The notes beneath the pieces were generated by a model. The model saw nothing but the letters and a program-made list of their open reading frames with translations, did not search any database and was not told the DNA's origin. Positions 1-8,534 of a DNA stretch of 64,000 bases are shown piece by piece. The stretch spans positions 1 to 64,000 of the forward strand of contig JBBRBO010000001.1 of assembly GCA_038205805.1 (NCBI GenBank), given 5' to 3'. The position numbers and the translations under genes were made by a program. The DNA comes from JBBSBY01 sp038205805 (lineage in GTDB: Bacteria; Desulfobacterota; Desulfomonilia; Desulfomonilales; Desulfomonilaceae). Numbering within the stretch: position 1 is the first letter of the stretch; the number at the start of each line of letters is the position of its first letter.

Positions 1-2
1 AA

Positions 3-974
3 ATTCTGCAATACCTACAAGTTTCGGATCCGGAAAGTCTGGTCACCACATTGAACACCTTCATGAAGGTAATCGTCCGCGATACCGATATAGACCTCCT
101 AGAGGAGCTGGATACGCTCCCGTCCTTTACCTTGGACGACACCTTTTACGTTCATTTCCGTGATCCGTCGGCGGAAGACGCAGTGCGCCGGGTCTTGGAA
201 ACGGCCTTTAACTGGAACACGGAATACTATTTCTCGCTCATGCAGGAATTATCCAAGGGCATCATGCTTGAGATCCAGGAAACAGCGCACAAATGGCGAC
301 AAGCACGCTTATCAGAGAAGGGTTTCCCGGAGTTCGACGAGGCCCTGGAAATTTACAACTGTATTCAGCGGAATCGTCTGGCGGAACCCCTTTACGAGTC
401 GCATCCTTCGGTCGAGGCAATCGATCCTGGTGGATACATAGGGTATCCCCTGAAGGTGATCGAATCCAACCTGTTGTTTTGCCGGAGTTTGCACCAAATG
501 ACCTCACCCGACGAGAGGGACAAGCTGTCCGTCGAATTGGCTCACCTGGCCAATAAGGTTATGGTGGCCGACGCTAAGGATCCCGGCGTCCCCGGAGCGC
601 TCCGAGAGAGCCTTGCCAAGGTAAGCGCCTACATCAATCTTGCCCTGGAAGACCTGTGCGGAGACGATACGGAATGCGCCATAGGCTTGTTGCGCGCCAA
701 CCACGTGGAAATGCTCTTCAGACGCGGGTTCAGCCTGATCATGGATCTCAGGAAAGACACGCAGAAGGTCATGCGAAACTATCCCGGCGGCGTGGAGGAT
801 CTTGGATACCCCCTTGCCGGTCTCGTGCAGGGCCTCATGAAGAAGCGTCCCCTGTTCGCCGAGAACTTCTTGGGCGGCCCACAGGCCCGTGATTTCAAGA
901 AGCTGGAAGACCTCGAGGCCATTCGTAAGCTGATGGCGCCGAACGCCCTCGAAGAAAAGTGGGAAGCGATGTAG
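3..974 (+). CDS. Uncharacterised protein, C-terminal part (5' end outside window)
   Basis: The reading frame is open from the window edge at base 3 and ends at the TAG at 972-974, so what is visible is the C-terminal ~320 residues. A TTG at 51 could be a start, but the preceding codons read as good protein (ILQYLQVSDPESL), so the gene most likely begins upstream. The protein is soluble, acidic and helix-rich, with no signal peptide or membrane segment. It carries the phrase LPSFTLDDTFYVHF near its visible start and several long helices (for example around GDDTECAIGLLRANHVEMLF). It resembles an uncharacterised family of large deltaproteobacterial proteins that I associate with DUF6178, but I cannot confirm this. 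No function can be assigned. It is followed by about 500 bases without a gene. Confidence 0.6.
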   Translation: MLQYLQVSDPESLVTTLNTFMKVIVRDTDIDLLEELDTLPSFTLDDTFYVHFRDPSAEDAVRRVLETAFNWNTEYYFSLMQELSKGIMLEIQETAHKWRQARLSEKGFPEFDEALEIYNCIQRNRLAEPLYESHPSVEAIDPGGYIGYPLKVIESNLLFCRSLHQMTSPDERDKLSVELAHLANKVMVADAKDPGVPGALRESLAKVSAYINLALEDLCGDDTECAIGLLRANHVEMLFRRGFSLIMDLRKDTQKVMRNYPGGVEDLGYPLAGLVQGLMKKRPLFAENFLGGPQARDFKKLEDLEAIRKLMAPNALEEKWEAM

Positions 975-1480
975 CGCACTTCGGGCGCCATTTTGGAGCA
1001 ACGAAGATATGACGGGGAGAACCTTCGAGTCGGGTGGGCGTCCGACGTCCCTGCCGACGCAACGATTACCATAATGATGGTGATCTCACGAATGCGAGAG
1101 AAACTCTTTCTCTTCGTAACCTGGTAATGCGGCGTCGGGCCGGAGTTTACGGACTATAGAAGAGTGAGCGTAGTTTCCTTTTATGAGATCGCGTATGGGG
1201 ACCGGCAGGGGCGCGGTCCCTCCCGGATCTTGCAACTACTCCTCAGCACGGGACCATGCCCGTCTGCTCGTATGACTACCCGGTCGCAGAGCGCTTGTAA
1301 CGATCACTGCCCGCCGCGTGCCCAGTAAACGAAGGCAGGACGGGCCGGCTTAAAGGCCGAAATGTCTCTATTCTTGTTTCAGCGCCTTTTCAATAGCTTG
1401 CATTTTCGCGGGTGTTCGTTTAGATTCAAGGTCCACCCATCCAATTTCCAGATATGAAAATCAGATCAGGAGACTCACTA
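975..1480. other. Intergenic region upstream of mvhD
   Basis: No convincing gene. Bases 1014-1030 (ACGGGGAGAACCTT core) match the core of the dispersed 221-bp repeat seen elsewhere in the window. A pair of complementary arms (CCGACGC near 1053 and GCGTCGG near 1131) flank about 80 bases and might fold. The promoter of the mvhD-metV-metF cluster should lie here, but I see no unambiguous -35/-10 pair. Confidence 0.4.
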
Positions 1481-1921
1481 ATGGCAGATTTCGAGCCCAC
1501 AATCGTCGCCTTTTGCTGTCACTACTGCGCTTACGGCGCTGCGGATCTGGCCGGCAGCATGAGACTTGAGTATCCCACCAATATTCGAATCATCCGCTTG
1601 CCGTGCACCGGTAAAATTACTCCCATGTTTCTCCTTAGGGCCTTCGAAAAAGGCGCGGACGGTGTCTACGTAGCCGGGTGTTTAGAGGGAGATTGCCATT
1701 TCATTCAGGGAAATCTCGTGGCAAAGCCTCGAGTCAACTATACGAAGAAACTCATTCAAGAGGCGGGACTCGAACCCGAACGGCTTGAAATGTACAACAT
1801 GAGTGCGGCTATGGGGCAGAGATTCGCCGAAGTGGCTAATGAGTTCACCGAACGTATTCGGCAGCTCGGACCCAGCCCTCTGAATAAGAAAGCAAAATCC
1901 GGCAAAGATAAAGCGGCCTAG
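1481..1921 (+). CDS. mvhD: MvhD-type hydrogenase/heterodisulfide reductase iron-sulfur subunit
   Basis: MvhD-family proteins carry a [2Fe-2S] cluster and pass electrons from a hydrogenase, formate dehydrogenase or other donor to heterodisulfide reductase (HdrA) or to partner enzymes. The family cysteine signature is visible: FCCHYCAYGAAD near the N-terminus, PCTGK in the middle and GCLEGDCH after it. Length (~146 aa) fits the family. I chose the ATG at 1481 because AGGAG lies 7 bases upstream; an in-frame ATG at 1454 would add nine residues with no ribosome-binding site. It is followed by metV (about 150 bases later) and metF on the same strand. This suggests it delivers electrons to the methylene-tetrahydrofolate reductase. 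No hdrA, hdrB, hdrC or hydrogenase gene is in the window. The C-terminus is a lysine-rich tail. Confidence 0.88.
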   Translation: MADFEPTIVAFCCHYCAYGAADLAGSMRLEYPTNIRIIRLPCTGKITPMFLLRAFEKGADGVYVAGCLEGDCHFIQGNLVAKPRVNYTKKLIQEAGLEPERLEMYNMSAAMGQRFAEVANEFTERIRQLGPSPLNKKAKSGKDKAA

Positions 1922-2074
1922 TTCATTGGCCGGAGTCTCCACCCGATCGCAGGCCCCGCTCCCCTGAGCGCCCCGGCCATGCGACGGTTACGCCTTCGGC
2001 CCCGTGTGAACCGGTTCGATCCCTGATAGGCCTTAGTCGATACAAGTTTTCCATCCAGCTCTGGAGGCGTACCA

Positions 2075-2743
2075 ATGGTTATAGGCGAGAGAAAACCCTT
2101 TGATGAAGTCATGAACATGTTGGAAGGACACAAGAAGATCATGGTCCTCGGATGCGGCGGATGTGTCACCGTTTGCCTCACCGGCGGCCAAGATGAGGTT
2201 CGTGTGCTCTCCAGCCAAATCCGTATGGCAAGGGACGCCAAAGGCGATCCCATCGAGATAATCGAAAAAACCGTAGAACGGCAATGCGATCCGGAATATG
2301 TGGACCAAATACAAAACCAGGTCGACGATGTGGACGCGGTTTTGTCCATGGCCTGCGGCGTAGGCGTTCAGTATTTGGCGGAACGCTACCCCAAAACCTT
2401 GGCCTATCCGGCGTTGAACACCACGTTCGTAGGCGGTTCCAAGAAAGAAGGCCAGTATGTGGAACGCTGCCAAACATGCGGCGAATGCAAGCTCTATTAT
2501 ACGGCGGGTATCTGCCCCATAGCTCGCTGCTCGAAGAGCCTCCTCAATGGTCCTTGCGGCGGATCAACGCAAGGAAAATGCGAGATCAGCCCCGATGTGG
2601 ATTGCGCATGGCAGCTCATCATCGACAGACTGAAAGCATTGAACCTCATGGATCGTTATGAAATGAACATGGACATCAATGACTGGAGAACGAACCGAGA
2701 CGGTGGTCCGCGCACAATGACACGGGAGGACTTTCAAAGATGA
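2075..2743 (+). CDS. metV: MetV-type zinc/iron-sulfur partner of methylene-THF reductase
   Basis: MetV pairs with MetF in acetogens and other anaerobes and carries metal or iron-sulfur sites through which electrons enter MetF. Visible signatures are LGCGGCVTVCLTGG near residue 25 and a cysteine-rich C-terminal module with CQTCGECKLYY, ICPIARC and LNGPCGG followed by KCE, the pattern of the MTHFR C-terminal (MetV) domain. At 222 aa it is the normal length. The middle part (residues ~45-125) is a Rossmann-like segment with the conserved ACGVGVQ stretch. The stop codon overlaps the start of metF by four bases (ATGA), so the two are translationally coupled. With mvhD upstream this forms a compact methyl-branch electron-transfer unit. 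Confidence 0.88.
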   Translation: MVIGERKPFDEVMNMLEGHKKIMVLGCGGCVTVCLTGGQDEVRVLSSQIRMARDAKGDPIEIIEKTVERQCDPEYVDQIQNQVDDVDAVLSMACGVGVQYLAERYPKTLAYPALNTTFVGGSKKEGQYVERCQTCGECKLYYTAGICPIARCSKSLLNGPCGGSTQGKCEISPDVDCAWQLIIDRLKALNLMDRYEMNMDINDWRTNRDGGPRTMTREDFQR

Positions 2744-3675
2744 GCGCCGAACTGAAAACCGACAGCAATCTCGAAAAGGTATTGAAGGGCGGACACTTTG
2801 CGGTCACCGGTGAGTGTGGTCCCCCCAAGGGCGCGGACGCGGACGTAGTGAAGAAGAAATGCGCTCTTCTCAAGGATAAAGCCGACGCCTTCAACATCAC
2901 CGATAATCAGACCTCCGTGGTGAGAATGTCTTCGATCGGGGCTTCCGTCATCATGATGAACGAAGGCCTCGAGCCCGTGATGCAGATGGTTTGCCGCGAT
3001 CGTAACCGCATCGCCATCCAGAGCGACATCCTCGGCGGGGCGGCGCTCGGCCTGAAGAACCTGCTGTGTCTCTCGGGCGACCACCAGAAATTCGGCAATC
3101 ATCCTGAATCAAAGAACGTCTATGATCTGGATTCCATTCAGCTTATCAAGACCGTGCGCACCATGCGGGATGAGGGTAAGTTCATTAACGGCGAAGAGAT
3201 CCACGGCGCGCCCAAGTTCTTCATCGGCGCCGCGGAAAACCCCTTCGCCGACCCCTTCGAAATCAGAGTGCCCCGCCTTGCCAAGAAAGTCACCGCAGGA
3301 GTGGAATTCATCCAAACCCAGTGCATCTTCAACATGAAGAAGTTCGGGGAATGGATGAAAGGGGTTGTGGAAAGAGGCTTGCACGAAAAGGTCTATATCC
3401 TCGGCGGCGTTACTCCCTTCAAGAGCCTTGGTATGGCGAAGTATATGGCGAAATTCGTGCCTGGAATGGATGTCCCGGAAGAGCTTATCCAGCGCATGAA
3501 AGACACCCCCAAAGAAAAACAAGCCGACGAAGGCATCAAGATCGCCGTTGAAACCATTCAGCAGCTCAAAGAGATGGAAGGCGTCGCAGGCGTCCACATC
3601 ATGGCCATTGAATGGGAAGAAAAGGTCGGGGAAATAGCGGAAATGTCCGGATTACTCCCCAGGCCGAAAATGTAA
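2740..3675 (+). CDS. metF: 5,10-methylenetetrahydrofolate reductase
   Basis: MetF reduces methylene-tetrahydrofolate to methyl-tetrahydrofolate using FAD, feeding methionine synthesis or, in anaerobes, the methyl branch of the Wood-Ljungdahl pathway. The TIM-barrel family features are present: the N-terminal VTGECGPPKGAD strand with catalytic Glu (residues ~21-30), the NITDNQ segment at ~48, LCLSGDHQ at ~108 and FIQTQCIFN near 190. At 311 aa it is slightly longer than the usual ~290. Its start overlaps the metV stop. About 25 bases after the stop lies a hairpin that belongs to the dispersed repeat family and probably ends transcription. The direction in vivo (reductive or oxidative) cannot be read from sequence. 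Confidence 0.93.
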   Translation: MSAELKTDSNLEKVLKGGHFAVTGECGPPKGADADVVKKKCALLKDKADAFNITDNQTSVVRMSSIGASVIMMNEGLEPVMQMVCRDRNRIAIQSDILGGAALGLKNLLCLSGDHQKFGNHPESKNVYDLDSIQLIKTVRTMRDEGKFINGEEIHGAPKFFIGAAENPFADPFEIRVPRLAKKVTAGVEFIQTQCIFNMKKFGEWMKGVVERGLHEKVYILGGVTPFKSLGMAKYMAKFVPGMDVPEELIQRMKDTPKEKQADEGIKIAVETIQQLKEMEGVAGVHIMAIEWEEKVGEIAEMSGLLPRPKM

Positions 3676-3697
3676 CGGCGTTCACCGTTAAAGAGCA

Positions 3698-3752
3698 AAT
3701 ATCGGGGAGAACCTTGTACAAGAAGGCTTTTCCCCGAACGCTCTCCAAGAGC
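3698..3752 (+). repeat. Dispersed 221-bp repeat family, partial copy (left part)
   Basis: Matches the left third of the complete copies at 49498-49718 and 62241-62461: ATATCGGGGAGAACCTT, then the facing arm, then CTCTCCAAGA. The second hairpin and right end are absent. Confidence 0.7.
3703..3736 (+). terminator. Likely terminator hairpin after metF (repeat-derived)
   Basis: CGGGGAGAACCTTG and the facing CAAGAAGGCTTTTCCCCG form a long imperfect stem around GTAC. The hairpin is the first stem of the dispersed repeat described separately. There is no good T-run after it, so termination efficiency is uncertain. Confidence 0.5.
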
Positions 3753-3874
3753 CTGTTCAACCCAGCTCTCGTGAAGCGCTCCTGCTTTCGTGGATTGTCA
3801 TAGCTCCTTTACAAACCCTCGCTTCCCTGATTTACTTGCTTGAACGTACGGAACAGCAACTGGGAGGTGTTCAA

Positions 3875-4621
3875 ATGCGGCTAGTACTCCTGTTGGCGGC
3901 CATTCTGCTTCTGACCGTACCGGCGGTCGGCGCTGAGAATTCCCTGGAAACCGACACAATCACTACGTCCCAAGGAGATCTCAAGATCCACTTTCTGGGC
4001 CACGGTAGTCTCTCTTTTACCTTCGACGGAAAGAACATTTATGTGGACCCCTGGGGAAAATATTACGATTACGCAAAGCTACCCAAAGCGGATCTCATCC
4101 TCATTACCCATGAACACCAGGATCACCTGGATACGGACGCGATTCATAAACTCACCACGCACGAAACAAAGGTGATCCTCACGGAAAAGGCGAGGGAAAA
4201 AGCCGGTAAAGACCTCGGGACCATCATGCGAAACGGCGACACGCTTACGGAAAAGGGCCTCAAGATAGAAGCCGTGCCCGCCTACAACATCGTTCACATG
4301 CGCAACCCCGGTGAGCCGTTCCATCCCAAAGGAAACGGCAACGGCTATGTGATTACCTTCGGCGACAAGCGAGTGTATGTGGGCGGCGATACGGAAAACA
4401 TCCCGGAGACGAAGAAACTTCATGACATAGATATCGCATTCTTGCCCATGAACTTGCCTTACACCATGACCCCGGAAATGGTGGTGGATGCGGCGCAGTC
4501 GCTTAACCCCAAGATTTTGTATCCGTATCACACGGGAGAGTCTTTCGTTAAAGAACTCGACAAACTCAAGACGAAAATGCCCAGCATAGACGTGCGTATA
4601 CGCAAGATGAACCAGTCGTGA
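3875..4621 (+). CDS. Exported metallo-beta-lactamase-fold hydrolase
   Basis: A metal-dependent hydrolase of the metallo-beta-lactamase superfamily (UPF0173/UlaG-like branch). The metal-binding motif THEHQDHLD is at about residue 75, with later ligands in the GGDTEN motif (~residue 155) and the terminal YPYHTGES histidine. An N-terminal signal peptide (MRLVLLLAAILLLTVPAVGA) directs it to the periplasm, which is unusual for this branch. I chose the ATG at 3875 because GGGAGG lies 7 bases upstream; a TTG at 3836 has no such site. It stands alone. A degenerate repeat copy lies 25 bases after the stop. The substrate is unknown. Confidence 0.85.
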   Translation: MRLVLLLAAILLLTVPAVGAENSLETDTITTSQGDLKIHFLGHGSLSFTFDGKNIYVDPWGKYYDYAKLPKADLILITHEHQDHLDTDAIHKLTTHETKVILTEKAREKAGKDLGTIMRNGDTLTEKGLKIEAVPAYNIVHMRNPGEPFHPKGNGNGYVITFGDKRVYVGGDTENIPETKKLHDIDIAFLPMNLPYTMTPEMVVDAAQSLNPKILYPYHTGESFVKELDKLKTKMPSIDVRIRKMNQS

Positions 4622-4974
4622 CGGCTGACGGTGACATGCCGGTTCACAATTAAAGAAGTCTATTGGGAGGAAGCTTCTGGAACGTGGGCGTCGTTCCAAA
4701 CTGAAAGGAGGGGCTTCGGCTTTGCGACCCGGCAGGCGGGCAGGGCACGATAATGCGCCGTACGCTTGACCCGCAGGACCTTCGCATGTATTCTCTGGGG
4801 CATACGTTACTCAACTTCAACTACGAAATATTCTTTGTACGCTAAATTAAAACCTACGTTGCAAGACATTTCGTGTATTGTTTCATGGATGCTGCGTCTC
4901 CGTAATGGTTCAGTGCGCTTGAGAAGCCTCTCCGTCCGGTAAAGGCAGCCGTTTTGTCACTTCATGGAGGTGCT
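4622..4974. other. Intergenic region with a degenerate repeat copy
   Basis: No gene is apparent. Bases 4646-4680 (ACAATTAAAGAAGTCTATTG then GGAGGAAGCTTCT) match the left end of the 221-bp repeat family. The rest holds the presumed promoter of the V4R gene; GGAGG at 4966-4970 is that gene's ribosome-binding site. Confidence 0.5.
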
Positions 4975-5508
4975 ATGTTTAAAGAAGAACGCAATCACCA
5001 GGGATTCAAATGGGAAGATCTGGGAGATATAGACGAGGGCAGACCAAATCTCGGATCAATGACTCCAGTGGCCGTTTACCGGCTTATGCAGTACACCTTG
5101 CGAGATGTCCTGGCTACACGCTATGACGTGAAAACCGCAAATGAGATCATCGTGCAAGCCGGCACGTTAGCAGGGTCGGAGTTTTGCAAAAACGTGCTTG
5201 ACACCAGTTTGGGGTTCAACGAATTCATTGCGGACCTGCAAGAGAAGCTGAAAACACTCAAAATAGGTATCTTGCGTATAGAAAAGGCCGACACGGAAAA
5301 GATGGAATTCAGCCTCACCGTCGCTGAAGATTTGGATTGTTCGGGGCTTCCCATGTGCGACGAAACGGTGTGCGACTATGATGAGGGCTTCATTGCGGGA
5401 ATATTGAACACCTATTCCGGTATAACCTTCGATGTGAAGGAAGTGGATTGCTGGGCTTCCGGTGAAAGAATTTGTCGGTTCGCCGTAAAACCCATGAAAC
5501 AGGCATAG
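4975..5508 (+). CDS. V4R-domain (4-vinyl reductase-like) protein
   Basis: The C-terminal two thirds match the V4R domain, a small-molecule-binding fold found in bacteriochlorophyll enzymes and in signalling proteins. Visible are CSGLPMCDETVCDYDEG near residue 130 (a cysteine-rich site often proposed to bind metal or a hydrocarbon ligand), then YSGITFDVKEVDCWASGERICRF at the C-terminus. The N-terminal half carries the helical segment with GTLAGSEFCKN typical of this domain. The ATG at 4975 is preceded by GGAGG, with slightly short spacing. The following phosphatase gene overlaps or abuts its stop, so the pair likely forms a two-gene operon in which V4R senses a ligand and the phosphatase responds. 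That partnership is inference. Confidence 0.85.
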   Translation: MFKEERNHQGFKWEDLGDIDEGRPNLGSMTPVAVYRLMQYTLRDVLATRYDVKTANEIIVQAGTLAGSEFCKNVLDTSLGFNEFIADLQEKLKTLKIGILRIEKADTEKMEFSLTVAEDLDCSGLPMCDETVCDYDEGFIAGILNTYSGITFDVKEVDCWASGERICRFAVKPMKQA

Positions 5509-5513
5509 GGATT

Positions 5514-6710
5514 GTGGATAAAGAGCAGCTTGCAAGGATACGGAGTATCACACGTGCCCTAAGGGCCGTTCTCCAGGGAGGACTTCCCCGTGCTCTTCCT
5601 GAACCTGATCCTTCCGATCCGCAGGAAATTCAGGAACTGTGCGCCACTGCGGCTTCCTTGATTGCAAAGTTCGCTCAAGCAGGGGAGTTCCTCACCTCTC
5701 TATCCGACGGCAGGCTCGATGTTGAACCACCGCCGCAGAATTTTCTTGTATCGCCGTTTAAACAGTTCCGATCCGTTCTCCTCCATTTGACGTGGCAAAC
5801 CATTCAGGTGGCCAATGGTGATTTAAGTCAACAAGTGGATTTTCTGGGGAAATTTTCCCAGGCGTTCAACTCCATGGTGGCGTCCCTCAGAGAAAAACGA
5901 GTGGTGGAAGAAAAGCTGGGCGAAGCCCATGCGGATTTGCTCGAAGCTAATCAGAACATCCTCGACAGTATGGAATACGCTCAGACGATCCAGACGGCGT
6001 TTCTACCGGACATGGCCGAAATGACCGCAAACACATCGGAGCTGTTCGTTATCTGGAAGCCCAAAGACGTGATCGGCGGAGACATGTATACCTTTCGGGC
6101 TGTTCCCGAAGGCTTTCTCATTGCAGTCATAGATTGCACGGGCCACGGGGTTCCAGGAGGGGTTATGACAATGATTGCGGGATCTCTCTTCGACCGAGCG
6201 GTGGAAACATGCGGTTACAGAGATCCCGCTCAGATACTGCGGCGCCTCAATCGCTTGATGAAGACGGCTCTGCATCAGCACAGTGCGGAAACGAAAACGG
6301 ATGACGGCCTCGATATTGGGCTTTGCTTCGTGGATCGGGTGGATCAAACGCTGAAATTCGCGGGAGCAAACATCCCTTTGTTCTACTGCGCGGAGGAGAG
6401 CATTCATTACCTGGCGGGTGACAAGCACAGCATCGGCTACAAAAACTCGGATGTGAACTTCTCGTTCACCAATCACCGTATTCCACTTACGCCGGGTCTG
6501 ACCTTTTACATGACCACCGACGGCTTGACGGACCAAACCGGCGGTGAGCGGGGCTTTTCTTTTGGAAGACGCCGCCTGATGGGCGCTTTTCAGGCGAATG
6601 TGCGGGAACCGCTCAGTCGGCAGCGAGAAGCCCTCGAAGCCACCCTTGCTGCTTTTCAAGGTGATGAACCGCAACTGGATGATATAACTGTTATCGGCTT
6701 CAGGTCGTAG
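5514..6710 (+). CDS. SpoIIE-type PP2C serine phosphatase with HAMP-like N-terminus
   Basis: The C-terminal ~230 residues form a SpoIIE/RsbU-type PP2C domain: KPKDVIGGDMYTF (metal-binding Asp), IDCTGHGVPGG (second Asp/Gly motif), TDDGLDIGLC and the late TTDGLTDQTGG and LDDITVIGF motifs. Upstream is a HAMP-like helical pair (FLTSLSDGRLD ... VANGDLSQQVDFLGKF) and a coiled coil joining it to the phosphatase, with no membrane helix. Such proteins dephosphorylate anti-sigma-factor antagonists or related partners. The start is uncertain: GTG 5514 lies just after the V4R gene stop with AGGG nearby, while a TTG at 5472 inside the V4R gene is also in frame. No antagonist or anti-sigma gene is nearby. 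Confidence 0.87.
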   Translation: MDKEQLARIRSITRALRAVLQGGLPRALPEPDPSDPQEIQELCATAASLIAKFAQAGEFLTSLSDGRLDVEPPPQNFLVSPFKQFRSVLLHLTWQTIQVANGDLSQQVDFLGKFSQAFNSMVASLREKRVVEEKLGEAHADLLEANQNILDSMEYAQTIQTAFLPDMAEMTANTSELFVIWKPKDVIGGDMYTFRAVPEGFLIAVIDCTGHGVPGGVMTMIAGSLFDRAVETCGYRDPAQILRRLNRLMKTALHQHSAETKTDDGLDIGLCFVDRVDQTLKFAGANIPLFYCAEESIHYLAGDKHSIGYKNSDVNFSFTNHRIPLTPGLTFYMTTDGLTDQTGGERGFSFGRRRLMGAFQANVREPLSRQREALEATLAAFQGDEPQLDDITVIGFRS

Positions 6711-6800
6711 CGTCCGTCGCGAACGGTCCAGCGAAATGCCGGCGATAAATAGCGCTAGGAAAGGGATCTTTCCGCGCGCCATCCGTGTGCGCCGGTCTCA

Positions 6801-7586
6801 TCATTCCGAAACGGTTCGAATCCGAAGGGCAAGCAATCCCAAATACTCATGAAAAGCCTTTTGCGACAGCAGCAGGCCATAGGCTCCGGGAATGAAGAAC
6901 TGGAGGGTAAACCCTTGGCCGCGGCCCTCAAAATCGCAGGGCGCTGAAATAGGGTGCAATCCTAACGACCTAAACGTCTGCATGGACCGAGGCATATGAG
7001 AGGCCGAGGTAACCAAAGCAAAGGGCTCAGTCCCCAGGAGCGGCTTTAAGAATACCGCTTCGTCACGAGTGTCTAAGGACTTGTCTTCAAGGAACATGGC
7101 TGACCGTGGAACCCCGAGTATCTCGGCCATGGCCGCCATCGCCTGCGCGCTGGTGGGGATATCTGGGGATGTTCCGCCTCCGGACAGGACGAGCACGGCG
7201 CCGGGAATGCCTTCCCATAGCCTTACCCCTTCCATGATCCTCGCAAGGGAGCTGCACACCACACGATCAGTTGTAGTTAGATCGCCTGGACGCACATCCC
7301 CGCCCAGAACCACAATGCGCTTCACTTCTTTGGCCGCAAGATCCTGAGCCGCGGCGTAGGGGCCTGCGCGCCGTTCCAGAGAACTGATTAGGAGTCCGGA
7401 GGTGAAGGGCATCGCCATCACAATCAACCACAGGAGGCCAAACGCGATGAACGCTCGCCCTGTTTTCGTTCTACCCGGCCGCCCTAGGGTGAAAAGCCCG
7501 ATTGCGCAAAGAATCACGGCTGTTCCCAACGGATAGAAGAGGGAGCTTATCACCTTCTTTGCGAAGAAAAGCGCATAGTTCATCAT
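6801..7586 (-). CDS. YdcF/ElyC-family (DUF218) membrane protein
   Basis: Two N-terminal membrane segments (about residues 10-32 and 43-65) precede a DUF218 domain of the SanA/YdcF/ElyC type. Signature pieces are RIVVLGGDVRPG at ~88, VLSGGGTS, the TRDEA segment and LVTSASHMPRSMQTF near residue 190. ElyC in Escherichia coli acts in envelope (peptidoglycan or lipid carrier) integrity, so an envelope role is plausible but not shown here. Length (261 aa) matches ElyC. It converges with the phosphatase gene and stands alone. Confidence 0.85.
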   Translation of the reverse strand: MMNYALFFAKKVISSLFYPLGTAVILCAIGLFTLGRPGRTKTGRAFIAFGLLWLIVMAMPFTSGLLISSLERRAGPYAAAQDLAAKEVKRIVVLGGDVRPGDLTTTDRVVCSSLARIMEGVRLWEGIPGAVLVLSGGGTSPDIPTSAQAMAAMAEILGVPRSAMFLEDKSLDTRDEAVFLKPLLGTEPFALVTSASHMPRSMQTFRSLGLHPISAPCDFEGRGQGFTLQFFIPGAYGLLLSQKAFHEYLGLLALRIRTVSE

Positions 7587-7952
7587 TGTCTCTCAATCGA
7601 CCGCGGCGGGAGTCTTCACCTAGGCTGAAATAGTCTCTACATCCAAATACGTATCCTATCATAGAAATAAACCTGGAAACGCGCGTCGGAAGTCTGCACC
7701 ATATAACGAAATGTTATCTACAGAAATCGCTATTTGACTGAAACTTGAGCAGCTTACCTGAATCTAAAGAATATGAGGAACCGTTCACCACTAACCGGTG
7801 AACTGCTGTGAAAGAAAAGGCATGCTATGTGTGGCTAAGACAACGAATTCAACAGTTGTTTGTTTTATGAAAATGGAGCCGTTCGCCGGACTCAGAGTCG
7901 CCTCCAGCCCGGTGATTCACAAAAAGAGCGAAAAGCTCTCCGAGAAGTTAAT
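7587..7952. other. Intergenic region with GTTCACC/GGTGAAC inverted repeat
   Basis: No gene is supported. A short inverted repeat lies at 7783-7804 (GTTCACC ... GGTGAAC). The same GTTCACCGG-type arm recurs in other intergenic regions of the window, most perfectly at 59861-59896. The region should also contain the promoters of the two divergent genes. Confidence 0.4.
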
Positions 7953-8485
7953 ATGATCGTTGACGGACATCAGGCGCTGCATGATCTACGCGCAAGCATG
8001 TCGGATGCCGAGTTCATGGAAAAGTATCAAGTATCCGCACCGGAATACCGCATCTTGCTCAATGGCTGTGCACGTAAAGCACGGAAGGCGCTGTTAAGAA
8101 GTAAAGTAGAGTCTAAAGGTGTAATGAGTAGACTCAAAGCGCGGTTTAGGACTTCCGTCCTCCTAGCCTCGGAGCTGGTGGGATCTCCTTTCACCTTTTT
8201 ATGGGCCTTTCTCCTGGTCCTGGTGTGGGCCGCCTCAGGCCCGTTCGTTTACTTCGGAAGCGTATGGCTACTCGTGGCGAATACCGTCGCAAACGTGAGT
8301 GTTTTCTTAGTGCTGTTTTCCATACAAAACTCTCAATCTCGCTATTCACTTGAAATTGAACGAATTAGTTTGCGCAATGGACGGCGCGCATGGATCTCCT
8401 GGCCTTAGAGTTTTTACCTGAACATAAATTGCTCAAGCTGGAAGAAGAATTTCGCGAAATTAGCGCAAAGCTGCCGCTCCAGTGA
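7953..8485 (+). pseudogene. Low-affinity iron permease-family gene, frameshifted copy
   Basis: This reads as a paralogue of the intact gene at 8535. The N-terminal DLRASMSDAEFMEKYQVS aligns with DLRENKTDGEIKAKYKLT, and GSPFTFLWAFLLVLVWAASG with GSPWAFITASVVLVIWAVSG. The two membrane segments end at SIQNSQSR. There the frame breaks: from 8341 the +1 frame reads AIHLKLNELVCAMDGAH, exactly the family continuation. From 8390 the next frame reads MDLLALEFLPEHKLLKLEEE and ends at the TGA at 8483-8485. About four residues are also missing at the first break, which suggests a short deletion. In the original frame translation stops at 8406-8408 after a nonsense tail. Two independent frameshifts argue for real decay rather than one sequencing error. 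The start ATG 7953 has only a weak ribosome-binding site. Confidence 0.78.
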
Positions 8486-8534
8486 AATATCATTATTATT
8501 ACTACGGACCCCGTGACGGGGAGAGGACACCACA

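Noticed and set aside
6003..6782. 259-codon open frame on the minus strand over the SpoIIE phosphatase gene
   Set aside because: It is fully antisense to a clear phosphatase domain and shows no protein-like features.
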